From Luminiphilus sp. (GTDB taxonomy: Bacteria; Pseudomonadota; Gammaproteobacteria; Pseudomonadales; Halieaceae): 64,000 nucleotides of DNA. The notes beneath the pieces are model-generated. The model was not told the origin of the DNA. It saw only the letters and a program-made list of their open reading frames with translations, and did not search any database. Shown in pieces: positions 18,805 to 28,766 of this stretch. The stretch lies in the NCBI GenBank assembly GCA_029242325.1, contig JAQWUD010000047.1, positions 56,707 through 120,706 on the forward strand, read 5' to 3'. Positions within the stretch are counted from its first letter, which is position 1. Every line of letters starts with the position of its first letter. Both the position numbers and the translations under genes were made by a program.

Positions 18805-19926
18805 TCACCCATCTAACAGTAACTTCGCCAGACGCTTGCGATGGTGAATGGCGCCACCGTACATTTGCTGCGCCCACTGCGCCCTGCGGATGAACAACGT
18901 CGAGTCACAGTCCCAGGTAAACCCAAAACCACCATGGAATTGCACTGATCGGTCCCCGGCAAAAACAATGACGTCATCGGCCGCCACCTTGGCCATTCGG
19001 CACGCAATCTCAGCATCACGCGATAGCGCTCCCTCGCCCACCACCGTTGCGCCGTGATAAACGAAAGCACGAGCATTTTCCATGCCAACATAGATGTCCA
19101 CTGTCGGATGCTTGAGCGCCTGATAAGACCCGATAAGTTTGCCAAATTGTTTTCGTGTTTTTAGGTACTCCGTGATGCTGGTCAGACACCGGTCAGCGGC
19201 GCCAGTGGATTCCGCCGCTGTCAGCAATGCTCCCAGCAGCAGGGTATCCCTCAGCGCAGTGGAAACTGATTCACCACGAATCACCTCCGCGGGCATGACA
19301 CCCGTAAAATCAACGTTTGCGGCTCGCTTGGTCAGATCGATGAGTACATTCGCTGAAATCGCGCCCTCTTGAACGGCACTGCGCTCCACCAGCGCCAGCA
19401 CAGGGGCACCCTCTTCACTGGCGAGGACAACAAAGTAATCGGCCACTCCGGCATCGGCGACAAAACGCTTGCCTCCGGTCAGGCTTCCCTGCCCATCGAG
19501 CCTCACACCCGTATTGGCGCCACCCCAATCTGCAGCATCCAGAATTGCCACTGTCGCCACACTGCCTGCGCACAGGCGACCCAACCAGTCTGCGGCGCCC
19601 TCGCCCGCGGCTCGCCAGAGCAACTGCCCGGCAAGCGTTGTCGCGAGCAAAGGTGTGCCCAGCAGACCACCACCCATTGCTTCGAAAACAGGGACCGCGG
19701 ATCCTACGCCCATCCCTGCTCCGCCCACGCTGTCGGGTAATGCAATACCGGTCCAACCCATGTCGACCATAGCTTTCCATATCGCCGGATCAAAGCCCGG
19801 CTCGGTCTCGAGTTGCGCCCGTACCGCGGCGATGGGCGTCTGATCTCGGACAAAACCTCGCGCAACATCAAGCAACATGCCCTGCTCATCTGACACACTG
19901 ATGGCTACATTTTGCAATAAAGACAT
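18805..19926 (-). CDS. Acyl-CoA dehydrogenase, small-subunit type (ACAD-1)
   Basis: FAD-dependent acyl-CoA dehydrogenase homologue of 373 residues. The C-terminal domain shows TRKQFGKLIGSYQALKH, and GGFGFTWDCDSTLFIRRA lies near the end. The middle beta domain is weakly conserved, with no clear FSEP/ITEP FAD motif, and I find no clear catalytic glutamate. Both features fit the non-catalytic partner of heteromeric alpha2beta2 enzymes acting on sterol-like or branched side chains. The gene starts 11 bases after the next ACAD gene, with GAGG upstream of the ATG, so the two are probably co-expressed and co-assembled. The pairing is inference. Confidence 0.85.
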   Translation of the reverse strand: MSLLQNVAISVSDEQGMLLDVARGFVRDQTPIAAVRAQLETEPGFDPAIWKAMVDMGWTGIALPDSVGGAGMGVGSAVPVFEAMGGGLLGTPLLATTLAGQLLWRAAGEGAADWLGRLCAGSVATVAILDAADWGGANTGVRLDGQGSLTGGKRFVADAGVADYFVVLASEEGAPVLALVERSAVQEGAISANVLIDLTKRAANVDFTGVMPAEVIRGESVSTALRDTLLLGALLTAAESTGAADRCLTSITEYLKTRKQFGKLIGSYQALKHPTVDIYVGMENARAFVYHGATVVGEGALSRDAEIACRMAKVAADDVIVFAGDRSVQFHGGFGFTWDCDSTLFIRRAQWAQQMYGGAIHHRKRLAKLLLDG

Positions 19927-19937
19927 ATCCGGGCCCT

Positions 19938-21140
19938 CTATTTCGGTAGGCCGAGCACATGCTCAGCGATAATATTAGCCTGCACCTGAGTGGTGCCACC
20001 ACCGATTGTCGCGCCGAAATTACTGAAGTAGGCACGCTGCCAAAAACCGCCCCGCACGGCATCATCATCGCCGACATACAAGGCGCTCTGAGCACCTTGC
20101 TTGCTTGCCGTGTACTGCTTCATGCGTCGCTCGTACTCCGTGCCCCGATATTTCACCGACAGTGCCAAACCCATGGGGTAATCGGAATTGAGAGCAGGGA
20201 TCGCCATGCGCCGGCCATTAAGCGTTAGCGCCTTCGCCTCCATGATAAAGCCGACCAAATCATCCCGCACGACCGGATCAGCAAGCAGCGGGGCTCCATC
20301 GTGCTCAATGTGGGAGAGTTCTTCGATCATGTCGTCAATCTGGATCGTCACACCCCAATGACCACTGGCCTGGCCCGCGGTCACACCTCGCTCGTATTCC
20401 AGCGTCTTCATGGCCACAGTCCAGCCGCCGCCTTCATCGCCCATCAAACAACTGGCCGGGATACGTGCGTCGGTGAAAAATGTCTGGTTAAAGCCATATT
20501 CACCCGTCACCTTACGAATCGGATGGGCCTCGACACCATCAATTTTCATTGGAGAGAGAAAGAAAGAGAGGCCGTCATACTTTCTTTCAGTATTTGGGTT
20601 GGTGCGAGCCAGGAGAATCATGTGATCTGCATAGTTACCCAGCGTCGTCCAGATCTTCGAGCCATTTACAACGTACTCGTCGCCGTCACGCACCGCACGG
20701 GTTTGCACAGCGCCCAGGTCGGAGCCGTGGTCCGGTTCAGAAAAACCCTGGCACCAGATCTCTTCAGCCGAGAGAATGTTCTTGATGTATTTGGCCTTCT
20801 CCTCGCCCGTTCCCATATCGAGGAGTAGGGGCCCAACCCAGTTCAAGCCGATGGTATTGAAGATGATAGGCGCGTTATGCCTTCCCAGTTCCTTGTCCAC
20901 GATATATTGAAAGGCCGGATCCGCTCCCTGCCCACCGTATTCCGTAGGCCAATGCATGCCCAGATAACCCGCACTCCAGAGCTTGTGCTGCCACTCCCGC
21001 AAAAAATCGAGCTGCTGTTCGGTGCCCACTTCCAAAAAGGTGAGCGGCAGCAGGAAACCGGGGTCCGCCGGCACGTTTTCCGCCATCCACGCTGCAACGT
21101 CGTCGCGGAACGTAGTTAACGCCGCTTTGTTGTCACTCAT
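19938..21140 (-). CDS. Acyl-CoA dehydrogenase (ACAD-2)
   Basis: 400 residues, all domains present: the N-terminal helical part, the FAD-binding beta domain with CQGFSEPDHGSDLGA and KIWTTLGNYAD, and a C-terminal helical domain with the probable catalytic glutamate in LEYERGVTAG. It oxidises an acyl-CoA to the enoyl-CoA and passes electrons to ETF. ATG at 21140 has AGGAG seven bases upstream. It is followed 11 bases later by ACAD-1, its probable partner. Chain-length or sterol specificity cannot be read from the sequence. Confidence 0.9.
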   Translation of the reverse strand: MSDNKAALTTFRDDVAAWMAENVPADPGFLLPLTFLEVGTEQQLDFLREWQHKLWSAGYLGMHWPTEYGGQGADPAFQYIVDKELGRHNAPIIFNTIGLNWVGPLLLDMGTGEEKAKYIKNILSAEEIWCQGFSEPDHGSDLGAVQTRAVRDGDEYVVNGSKIWTTLGNYADHMILLARTNPNTERKYDGLSFFLSPMKIDGVEAHPIRKVTGEYGFNQTFFTDARIPASCLMGDEGGGWTVAMKTLEYERGVTAGQASGHWGVTIQIDDMIEELSHIEHDGAPLLADPVVRDDLVGFIMEAKALTLNGRRMAIPALNSDYPMGLALSVKYRGTEYERRMKQYTASKQGAQSALYVGDDDAVRGGFWQRAYFSNFGATIGGGTTQVQANIIAEHVLGLPK

Positions 21141-21302
21141 ATTGCTTCTCCTGCGATTCCAGCGCCAAATTTAGGTAAAGAAATAGGGATGCATGGTGGC
21201 ACAGAGCAGGTCAAATTGTCAGCCGAGATGCTTCATGAGGGCTGTTGATGAAGATCGAGGCGGGCGAGGCTTCACCATGCCCAGCAGGGCCTGCTCGGCC
21301 GC

Positions 21303-22469
21303 TCAAAGACCATATTGCCGCGCGGCAAGATCGCGCATGATCTCTTCGCTCCCACCGCCAATCGCATTCACCCGCACCTCGCGATAAATTCGTTCGACGC
21401 GATTACCTCGCATGTATCCCAGGCCACCCAGAATTTGCATGGCCTCGCGCGCGCAGAACTCCATGACCTCACTGGCCTGCACCTTTAACAGCGCAATGTC
21501 ACCGGGATTCGGCGTTCCCGCCTCTATCGATTCGTAGCAGAGACGAATATACGCTTGGGTGGCGTTGAGCTGCTGCTTCATTTGCGCAATTTTGTGGCGG
21601 ATCACCTGATGGTCCGCCAGACGCTTTCCAAAGGTCTGCCTCTCTGTCGCCCATGCCACCGCTTCCTCAAGGCACACGCGCGCATAGGCTTCCATTGCAG
21701 CGGCCATACCCATTCGCTCACTATTGAAATTCGTCATGATGACTTTGAAGCCTTCATTCTCCTGCCCAATAAGGTGACTCACCGGCACACGGACCTCATC
21801 AAAGTAGAGCGTTGCGGTGTCTGAAGCCCACCATCCCATTTTGCGGTCTAGGGGCGTGCGCGAAAATCCCGAAGCATCAGTGGGAATCAGCAGCATCGAC
21901 ACTCCACCCGCGCCCCGCCCACCGGTGCGAACAGCCGTCGACACCCAGTTAGCTCGCATGCCTCCGGTAATGTAAGTTTTGCTCCCGCTCACCACATAAT
22001 GGTCGCCATCTACCCGTGCAGTGGTCATCAAGTTGGCAACATCAGAACCTCCTCCCGGCTCAGTAATACCCAACGAGATCCATTGCTCACCTCTCAGGAC
22101 CGGGGGAGCAATCTGTTCCTTCATCCAATCAGGGCCCCAGTTGAGCACCGGCGGCAAACCAATCCCGTGCACCATGAGCGACGCGTTGACACCGCCCACG
22201 CCCACTCTGGAAAGCTCCTCATTCACAATCCAGGAATGCCAGCTATCCGCCGGCACACCGCCATACCCCTCTGGATATCCCAGCCCGAGCAGCCCTACTT
22301 GAGCGGCCTTGGGCCAGAGCGAATCCGGGATCGCACCCGCCTCGTCCCACTCCTCGGCGTAGGGCATGATTTCCGCATCGACAAACCGCCGCAGTGCCTC
22401 GCGCCAGGCGATATGCTCCTCAGTGAGATGCGGATTGGGGAGTCGTGCGCTGTCAAAATCGAGGCTCAT
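21303..22469 (-). CDS. Acyl-CoA dehydrogenase (ACAD-3)
   Basis: 388 residues, medium/short-chain-like. FAD motif LGITEPGGGSDVANL and SGSKTYITGG, then the C-terminal ATERQTFGKRLADHQ, QILGGLGYMRG and YREVRVNAIGGGSEEIM motifs. ATG at 22469 with CAGGA eight bases upstream is preferred over an in-frame ATG at 22487. It reads toward ACAD-2 after a 162-base gap with no clear terminator, so the three may form one catabolic unit. It is divergent from ferrochelatase. Confidence 0.9.
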   Translation of the reverse strand: MSLDFDSARLPNPHLTEEHIAWREALRRFVDAEIMPYAEEWDEAGAIPDSLWPKAAQVGLLGLGYPEGYGGVPADSWHSWIVNEELSRVGVGGVNASLMVHGIGLPPVLNWGPDWMKEQIAPPVLRGEQWISLGITEPGGGSDVANLMTTARVDGDHYVVSGSKTYITGGMRANWVSTAVRTGGRGAGGVSMLLIPTDASGFSRTPLDRKMGWWASDTATLYFDEVRVPVSHLIGQENEGFKVIMTNFNSERMGMAAAMEAYARVCLEEAVAWATERQTFGKRLADHQVIRHKIAQMKQQLNATQAYIRLCYESIEAGTPNPGDIALLKVQASEVMEFCAREAMQILGGLGYMRGNRVERIYREVRVNAIGGGSEEIMRDLAARQYGL

Positions 22470-22634
22470 AGTCGAATCCTGCTGCATTTGAAGGGAGGTG
22501 GGAAAAGGTTCACGGGCATTCTTTTTGTACGCACTGATCAGGCCAGAGTCAATTCGCGTATACGTTACAATCGCCCCCAGATTCGTCTATCGCCCGGCGC
22601 CACCAGGCGACCGTCCAGCGCTCAGGAAACCACT

Positions 22635-23717
22635 ATGAAATATGTCGGCCAGGCCGATTATCAGCATCAATCAATGCCGCGTGTTGGCGTGCTGCTCACC
22701 AATCTGGGCACTCCGGAAGCACCTACCGCTAAGGCGCTGAGGCCCTATTTGAAGCAGTTCCTGTGGGACCCGCGCGTGGTGGAAGTGCCTCGCCCGATCT
22801 GGTGGTTGATACTGAATGGCATCATCCTCAACACTCGGCCAAAGCGCTCCGCTGAGGCCTACAGCGCGGTGTGGAATGAGCGCGGTTCGCCGCTGCTCGC
22901 ACACCTCGAGGATCAGGTTGCCGGCGTGGCAGAGAGGCTGCATTCGCGTTTTGGAGATCGGTTTATCGTGCGAGGCGCCATGCGATATGGTGCCCCGGCT
23001 ATTGCTGACGTATTAAGCGACATGTTCCATGAGGGCATGCAGAAGCTGGTGGTGCTTCCCCTCTACCCCCAGTACGGCGGCCCCACCACCGGTTCGACCT
23101 ACGATGAAGTTAGCAACGATTTGGTCCGCCGTCGGTGGCTACCTTCACTTCGCTTCATCAGCTCCTACCATGACGACCCACGCTATATCGGTGCAGTGGC
23201 CGACAGCATTAGGGCACATTGGCAGGCTCACGGCCGGGCGGAGCAACTGGTGCTCTCCTACCACGGCATGCCAAAGCGTTATTTAACAGAAGGGGATCCT
23301 TATCACTGTCAGTGCCATAAAACCTCAAGGCTTATTGGTGAAGCTCTGGGGGTGACCGAAGCCGAGATGCTGACGACCTTTCAATCGCGATTCGGGCGCG
23401 AGGAATGGCTCCAACCCTATACGGATGAAACCCTGCAGCTTCTGCCCAATGAGGGTGTCACATCCGTTCAGATAGTCTGTCCCGGATTCTCTGCCGACTG
23501 TCTGGAGACGATTGAAGAGATTGATATGGAAAATCGCGATACTTTCCTGATAGCAGGCGGGACGCGCTACGAGTACATTCCCTGCCTCAATGCCCAGCCA
23601 AGCCATCTCGACGCGCTGACGGACCTGATCGCAGACGAACTCGGTGGTTGGCTTAATGCAAAATCCGACCCCGAAAACAGTGCGGCGTTGGCGCGCAAGC
23701 TGGGCGCAACGCGCTGA
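22635..23717 (+). CDS. hemH: Ferrochelatase HemH
   Basis: Inserts Fe(II) into protoporphyrin IX, the last step of protohaem synthesis; 360 residues, cytoplasmic or membrane-associated. Conserved features: GVLLTNLGTPEAP at the N-terminus, LYPQYGGPTTGS, the metal-site histidine in YHGMPKRY, and CPGFSADCLETIEEI near the C-terminus. A CHCQC-type cysteine stretch (YHCQCHKTS) follows the active site, as is common in proteobacterial enzymes. ATG at 22635 has AGGAAA upstream; the in-frame extension back to 21999 is antisense to ACAD-3. Confidence 0.95.
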   Translation: MKYVGQADYQHQSMPRVGVLLTNLGTPEAPTAKALRPYLKQFLWDPRVVEVPRPIWWLILNGIILNTRPKRSAEAYSAVWNERGSPLLAHLEDQVAGVAERLHSRFGDRFIVRGAMRYGAPAIADVLSDMFHEGMQKLVVLPLYPQYGGPTTGSTYDEVSNDLVRRRWLPSLRFISSYHDDPRYIGAVADSIRAHWQAHGRAEQLVLSYHGMPKRYLTEGDPYHCQCHKTSRLIGEALGVTEAEMLTTFQSRFGREEWLQPYTDETLQLLPNEGVTSVQIVCPGFSADCLETIEEIDMENRDTFLIAGGTRYEYIPCLNAQPSHLDALTDLIADELGGWLNAKSDPENSAALARKLGATR

Positions 23718-23723
23718 TTACAA

Positions 23724-24551
23724 TCAGTGCCCAACCTCAAGCCAAACGACCGCCACGGCCAGACCAACACCCACCATAAATAGAAGGGTAAGACGCGCGC
23801 GATCGTGGCTGTGAAATTGGACTTCGGGCAATAAATCCCCCAACGCGATACAGATAAAGACCCCCGCGGCGAATGCGAGGATGGCAGGCAGCCACAGCGC
23901 TGATACCCATGGCGCCATGCCCAAATAAAACACCACGGCAGTCAGGGGGCATATCAGCGCGAATATCACAGCCGCCAACCATCGCGCTCGCGAAGACCAT
24001 CCTCCGGTCGCCATCACCGTTTCAATGGACAGAGAGTCCAACGGCTTATGAAGCAGTATCGCCAGGAATACGCCTATGCCCGCCATTGGTACGAGGGGCG
24101 ACGCCACCAAAACGGCTCCCAAAGCCACCCCGTCAATTAACGTATGGACACCCAGCCCACACATCAGCCCGAGCGCACCCAGCGCTCGTTCGGGGGGATG
24201 CGCGTGGTCGTGCGCGTGGGCGTGATCATGCGCATCAACGGACTCCATCGCACACTGGTCCGCCGCATCGCCAAAATCATGCTGATGGAAATGGAGTAAG
24301 CGTAATAGCAGGAGCATAAAAACCAGCCCGGCCAGCGTCCATCCCATGACGACATCAATTTCCCCGACCGCAACAAAACTGTGGGGAATCAAATGCAATA
24401 AAGCAACGCCAAGCATCAGGCCTGATACAAAACTCAACACCATCTGAGTCCGCGTGTGCGTCATCACCAGCTGACGCGGCAACCAACTGCCTACCAGCGA
24501 TATCGAAAACAGAGCCACGGTATAGGCCAGAAGCAAGGTCATTCCTGACAC
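23724..24551 (-). CDS. ZIP family divalent metal transporter
   Basis: Inner-membrane zinc or iron importer of 275 residues with about eight hydrophobic segments. The transport-site motifs HTLIDGVALG (segment IV) and HKPLDSLSIET (segment V) are present. Between segments III and IV lies a histidine-rich loop (DAHDHAHAHDHAHPP, roughly residues 105-120), a metal-sensing or -delivery feature of the family. GTG at 24551 is preceded by GGGG. The gene starts four bases after the proB stop and ends six bases from convergent hemH. Confidence 0.88.
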   Translation of the reverse strand: MSGMTLLLAYTVALFSISLVGSWLPRQLVMTHTRTQMVLSFVSGLMLGVALLHLIPHSFVAVGEIDVVMGWTLAGLVFMLLLLRLLHFHQHDFGDAADQCAMESVDAHDHAHAHDHAHPPERALGALGLMCGLGVHTLIDGVALGAVLVASPLVPMAGIGVFLAILLHKPLDSLSIETVMATGGWSSRARWLAAVIFALICPLTAVVFYLGMAPWVSALWLPAILAFAAGVFICIALGDLLPEVQFHSHDRARLTLLFMVGVGLAVAVVWLEVGH

Positions 24552-24555
24552 TGGC

Positions 24556-25674
24556 TTACCCCGCCACCAGATTATCGCGATGAATCATTTCTTCCTCACC
24601 GCGATAACCCAGCACTGATTCTATTTCGGAGGACAGCTTGCCTATCAACGCGCCTGCCTCGGTGCTGTTGTAATTCGCGAGGCCTCGGGCCCTCTCAATG
24701 CCCTCGAGGTCAACACAGCTCACCAAATCGCCTCGCTGAAACTGCCCGGTCACAGCCGTCACGCCAACGGGTAACAGCGATCTCCCCTGCTCCGCCACCA
24801 CTAGAACAGCACCGTCGTCCAGTACCAATTTCCCCTGGGGATGCAACAAGCTCGCGAGCCACTGTTTGCGCGCACTTTGCGGCCGACGTTGAGTCTGTAG
24901 AAACGTACCCATCACCTCGCCCGATGCGACACGATTGATAACCTGGTGACCGCGCCCGTTAGCGATCACAGTAGCTGTACCAGACCGGGCAGCGAGCCTA
25001 GCCGCCCTCAATTTGGTTGCCATCCCTCCGCTTCCCAAGGTCCCGCTTCCCCCCGCAATCGTATCGAGTGATGGGTCATCGACATCCGCCGCGGTGATTA
25101 ACGTGGCATCAGGCGATTCACGCGGGTCAGTGTCCATCAGACCGTCCTGATCCGTCAGGATCAACAGGACATCCGCATCCATCAGATTCGCTACCAGCGC
25201 AGCGAGCGTATCGTTGTCTCCGAGCCGAATCTCATCTGTTATGACGGTATCGTTCTCGTTGACGATAGGCAGTACACCCATCTCGAGTAGTGTACTCAGG
25301 GTGCTTCGAGCATTGAGATAGCGATCCCTCGCCCTGACGTCGGCATGACTAAGAAGAATTTGTGCCGTCGTCACCCCGTGCGGACTGAGACACTCCTCAT
25401 AAGCACGCACGAGCGCTGACTGCCCCACAGCGGCGGCGGCCTGCGACAAATGCACCTCGTGAGGACGTTCCGACAGGTTCAGTCGAACCAGTCCGGCGGC
25501 AATCGCACCGCTGGACACCAACACCACCTCACATCCTTGAGAACGCAAGGCGACGAGTTGATCTGCCAACACCGCCAGCGTCGCCGCATCCAGACCACGG
25601 CCATCGTTGGTCAAGAGCGCACTGCCAACCTTGACCACCCACCGACGCGCAGCGGTCACTCGTTGTCGACTCAC
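24556..25674 (-). CDS. proB: Glutamate 5-kinase ProB
   Basis: First step of proline synthesis, ATP-dependent phosphorylation of glutamate. 372 residues: an amino-acid kinase domain starting [16 protein letters not shown], the substrate loop [18 protein letters not shown], and a C-terminal PUA domain from about residue 275. GTG at 25674 gives the usual family N-terminus; a TTG at 25695 overlapping the obg stop (TTGA) is the alternative. Downstream of obg, as in many gammaproteobacteria; proA is not in the window. Confidence 0.93.
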   Translation of the reverse strand: MSRQRVTAARRWVVKVGSALLTNDGRGLDAATLAVLADQLVALRSQGCEVVLVSSGAIAAGLVRLNLSERPHEVHLSQAAAAVGQSALVRAYEECLSPHGVTTAQILLSHADVRARDRYLNARSTLSTLLEMGVLPIVNENDTVITDEIRLGDNDTLAALVANLMDADVLLILTDQDGLMDTDPRESPDATLITAADVDDPSLDTIAGGSGTLGSGGMATKLRAARLAARSGTATVIANGRGHQVINRVASGEVMGTFLQTQRRPQSARKQWLASLLHPQGKLVLDDGAVLVVAEQGRSLLPVGVTAVTGQFQRGDLVSCVDLEGIERARGLANYNSTEAGALIGKLSSEIESVLGYRGEEEMIHRDNLVAG

Positions 25675-25691
25675 ATTTGGCTCTGGAGAGC

Positions 25692-27213
<1,522 letters not shown>

Positions 27214-27226
27214 AAGTCTGCTCTCC

Positions 27227-27538
27227 TCAGCCGGTGATCGCCGTAATCTTCACTTCCGTGTACCACTGGCGGTGGCCGGTTTCCTTGCGATGATGCTTGC
27301 GGCGATTAAATTTAACAATCCGAACCTTATCGTGACGCCCATGGCTAACGACTTCCGCGGTCACCTTGCCGCCCTCTACCAACGGCGCGCCAATTTTAAC
27401 GTCGCTGCCCGCGCCGACCATGAGAACCTCGTCAAAATCAATCGACTCTCCGGTCGCGGCCTCAATCTTTTCAAGCTTGAGGAGCTCACCTTCTTCCACG
27501 CGGTGCTGCTTGCCACCGCTTTTTATTACTGCGTACAT
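27227..27538 (-). CDS. rplU: Large-subunit ribosomal protein bL21
   Basis: 103 residues, full length, starting [14 protein letters not shown] and ending with the basic [20 protein letters not shown] region that binds 23S rRNA. GAGAGG precedes the ATG. First gene of rplU-rpmA-obg, with its own promoter 100 bases upstream, divergent from ispB. Confidence 0.98.
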   Translation of the reverse strand: MYAVIKSGGKQHRVEEGELLKLEKIEAATGESIDFDEVLMVGAGSDVKIGAPLVEGGKVTAEVVSHGRHDKVRIVKFNRRKHHRKETGHRQWYTEVKITAITG

Positions 27539-27637
27539 AGTGCGTCCTCTCAGTTAGCCTGCTCGCAAAAAGTGACCCAAAGGGTAGGGCAGAGTTCAGG
27601 CACCGAAACCGGCTTTGCAGCCGAGTCAAGGGCGCGA

Positions 27638-27666
27638 AAGATACGCTTTCGCCGTGCCAAGTGCAA
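27638..27666 (-). promoter_or_regulatory. Sigma-70 promoter of rplU-rpmA
   Basis: On the minus strand TTGCAC (27661-27666) and TATCTT (27638-27643) are spaced by exactly 17 bases. Transcription would start near 27631, giving a leader of about 90 bases before rplU. Confidence 0.65.
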
Positions 27667-27771
27667 GTGTGACTATTGTCGCCCTCGCCAACCCGTCGGG
27701 CTGTGTCGCGATACCCCCAGTCGTTAAAAGCCGATGCGTCATAGAACGTGGCGGCGAGCGGGACAGCGCCC

Positions 27772-27777
27772 TATAAT
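27772..27777 (+). promoter_or_regulatory. Candidate -10 element of ispB-pgi
   Basis: A perfect TATAAT sits 24 bases before the GTG start of ispB. No good -35 hexamer is visible at the matching distance, so the call is tentative. Its position argues against the in-frame TTG start at 27777. Confidence 0.45.
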
Positions 27778-27800
27778 TGCGCGCTGATGGGGGATGTTTC

Positions 27801-28766
27801 GTGGATGTAACGATCACAGATAGCGTTGCGTCAGAATTTGCGCAGGTCGACGATGTCATTGTTTCCTTGCTGCGGTCTGACGTCGAGATGGTGGAGAGCA
27901 TTGGGCACTACATCGTCAAGGCCGGCGGTAAGCGCATGCGGCCGCTGCTCGTTCTGCTCTCAGCCAAAGCACTAGGCAGTATCGAACCCACCCATATACG
28001 CTTTGCCGCTGTCGTAGAATTCATTCATACCGCCACTTTACTCCACGACGACGTGGTGGATCTGTCGATGTTGCGCCGGGGGATGCCGACGGCCAATGCC
28101 GCGTTTGGCAACGCACCAAGCGTTCTGGTGGGGGACTTCATCTACACCCGCGCCTTTCAACTCATGGTTGAGTTAAATAGCCTGCCTCTGCTTGCGCACA
28201 TGGCGGAGACCACCAACACCATTGCCGCAGGTGAGGTCATGCAACTCATGCATGCGGGGGATCCCAGCACGCGGGCAGAGCAGTACCAGGAGATCATCCG
28301 CCGCAAGACCGCTGCGCTCTTTGCCGCAGCCTGTCACGGAGCGGCATTGCTTGCTGATGCCAGCAGCACCGAGGCCAGTGCACTCTATGGATATGGCATG
28401 AACCTTGGCATCGCCTTTCAGCTGGCCGACGACCTGCTTGATTACGCCGGCGAGCCCGCGATGACCGGTAAAAATGTAGGCGACGACCTGAGCGAGGGGA
28501 AAATCACCCTGCCCCTGCTGCATGCCATGCAGGCAGGCAACGATAGCGAGCGTCAAACCGTCGCCGCGGCACTGCGCGATAAGAACGGCGACGCCTTTGC
28601 AGACATCATGGCCATCGTGCAGCGCACCGGAGGCGTCGAGGCAACACGCGACGCGGCCCTCCATCATCAATACCTTGCTATCGCGTCACTGGACGCGCTT
28701 AACGCTTCTGAACCAGTTGATGCACTCCGAATGATGGCCAACAAAGCCGTGGATCGGCAGAGCTGA
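27801..28766 (+). CDS. ispB: Octaprenyl (polyprenyl) diphosphate synthase IspB
   Basis: Makes the ubiquinone side chain from IPP and farnesyl diphosphate. 321 residues; first aspartate-rich motif in LLHDDVVD with the RRG site after it, second motif in QLADDLLDYAG. GTG at 27801 has GGGGGA upstream. It stands opposite rplU, the classical ispB / rplU-rpmA arrangement. Chain length (C40 or C45) cannot be told by eye. The stop overlaps the pgi start (TGATG). Confidence 0.94.
   Translation: MDVTITDSVASEFAQVDDVIVSLLRSDVEMVESIGHYIVKAGGKRMRPLLVLLSAKALGSIEPTHIRFAAVVEFIHTATLLHDDVVDLSMLRRGMPTANAAFGNAPSVLVGDFIYTRAFQLMVELNSLPLLAHMAETTNTIAAGEVMQLMHAGDPSTRAEQYQEIIRRKTAALFAAACHGAALLADASSTEASALYGYGMNLGIAFQLADDLLDYAGEPAMTGKNVGDDLSEGKITLPLLHAMQAGNDSERQTVAAALRDKNGDAFADIMAIVQRTGGVEATRDAALHHQYLAIASLDALNASEPVDALRMMANKAVDRQS

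Noticed and set aside
21999..22634. Long N-terminal extension of ferrochelatase
   Set aside because: It is antisense to ACAD-3; the family start with its ribosome-binding site is at 22635.
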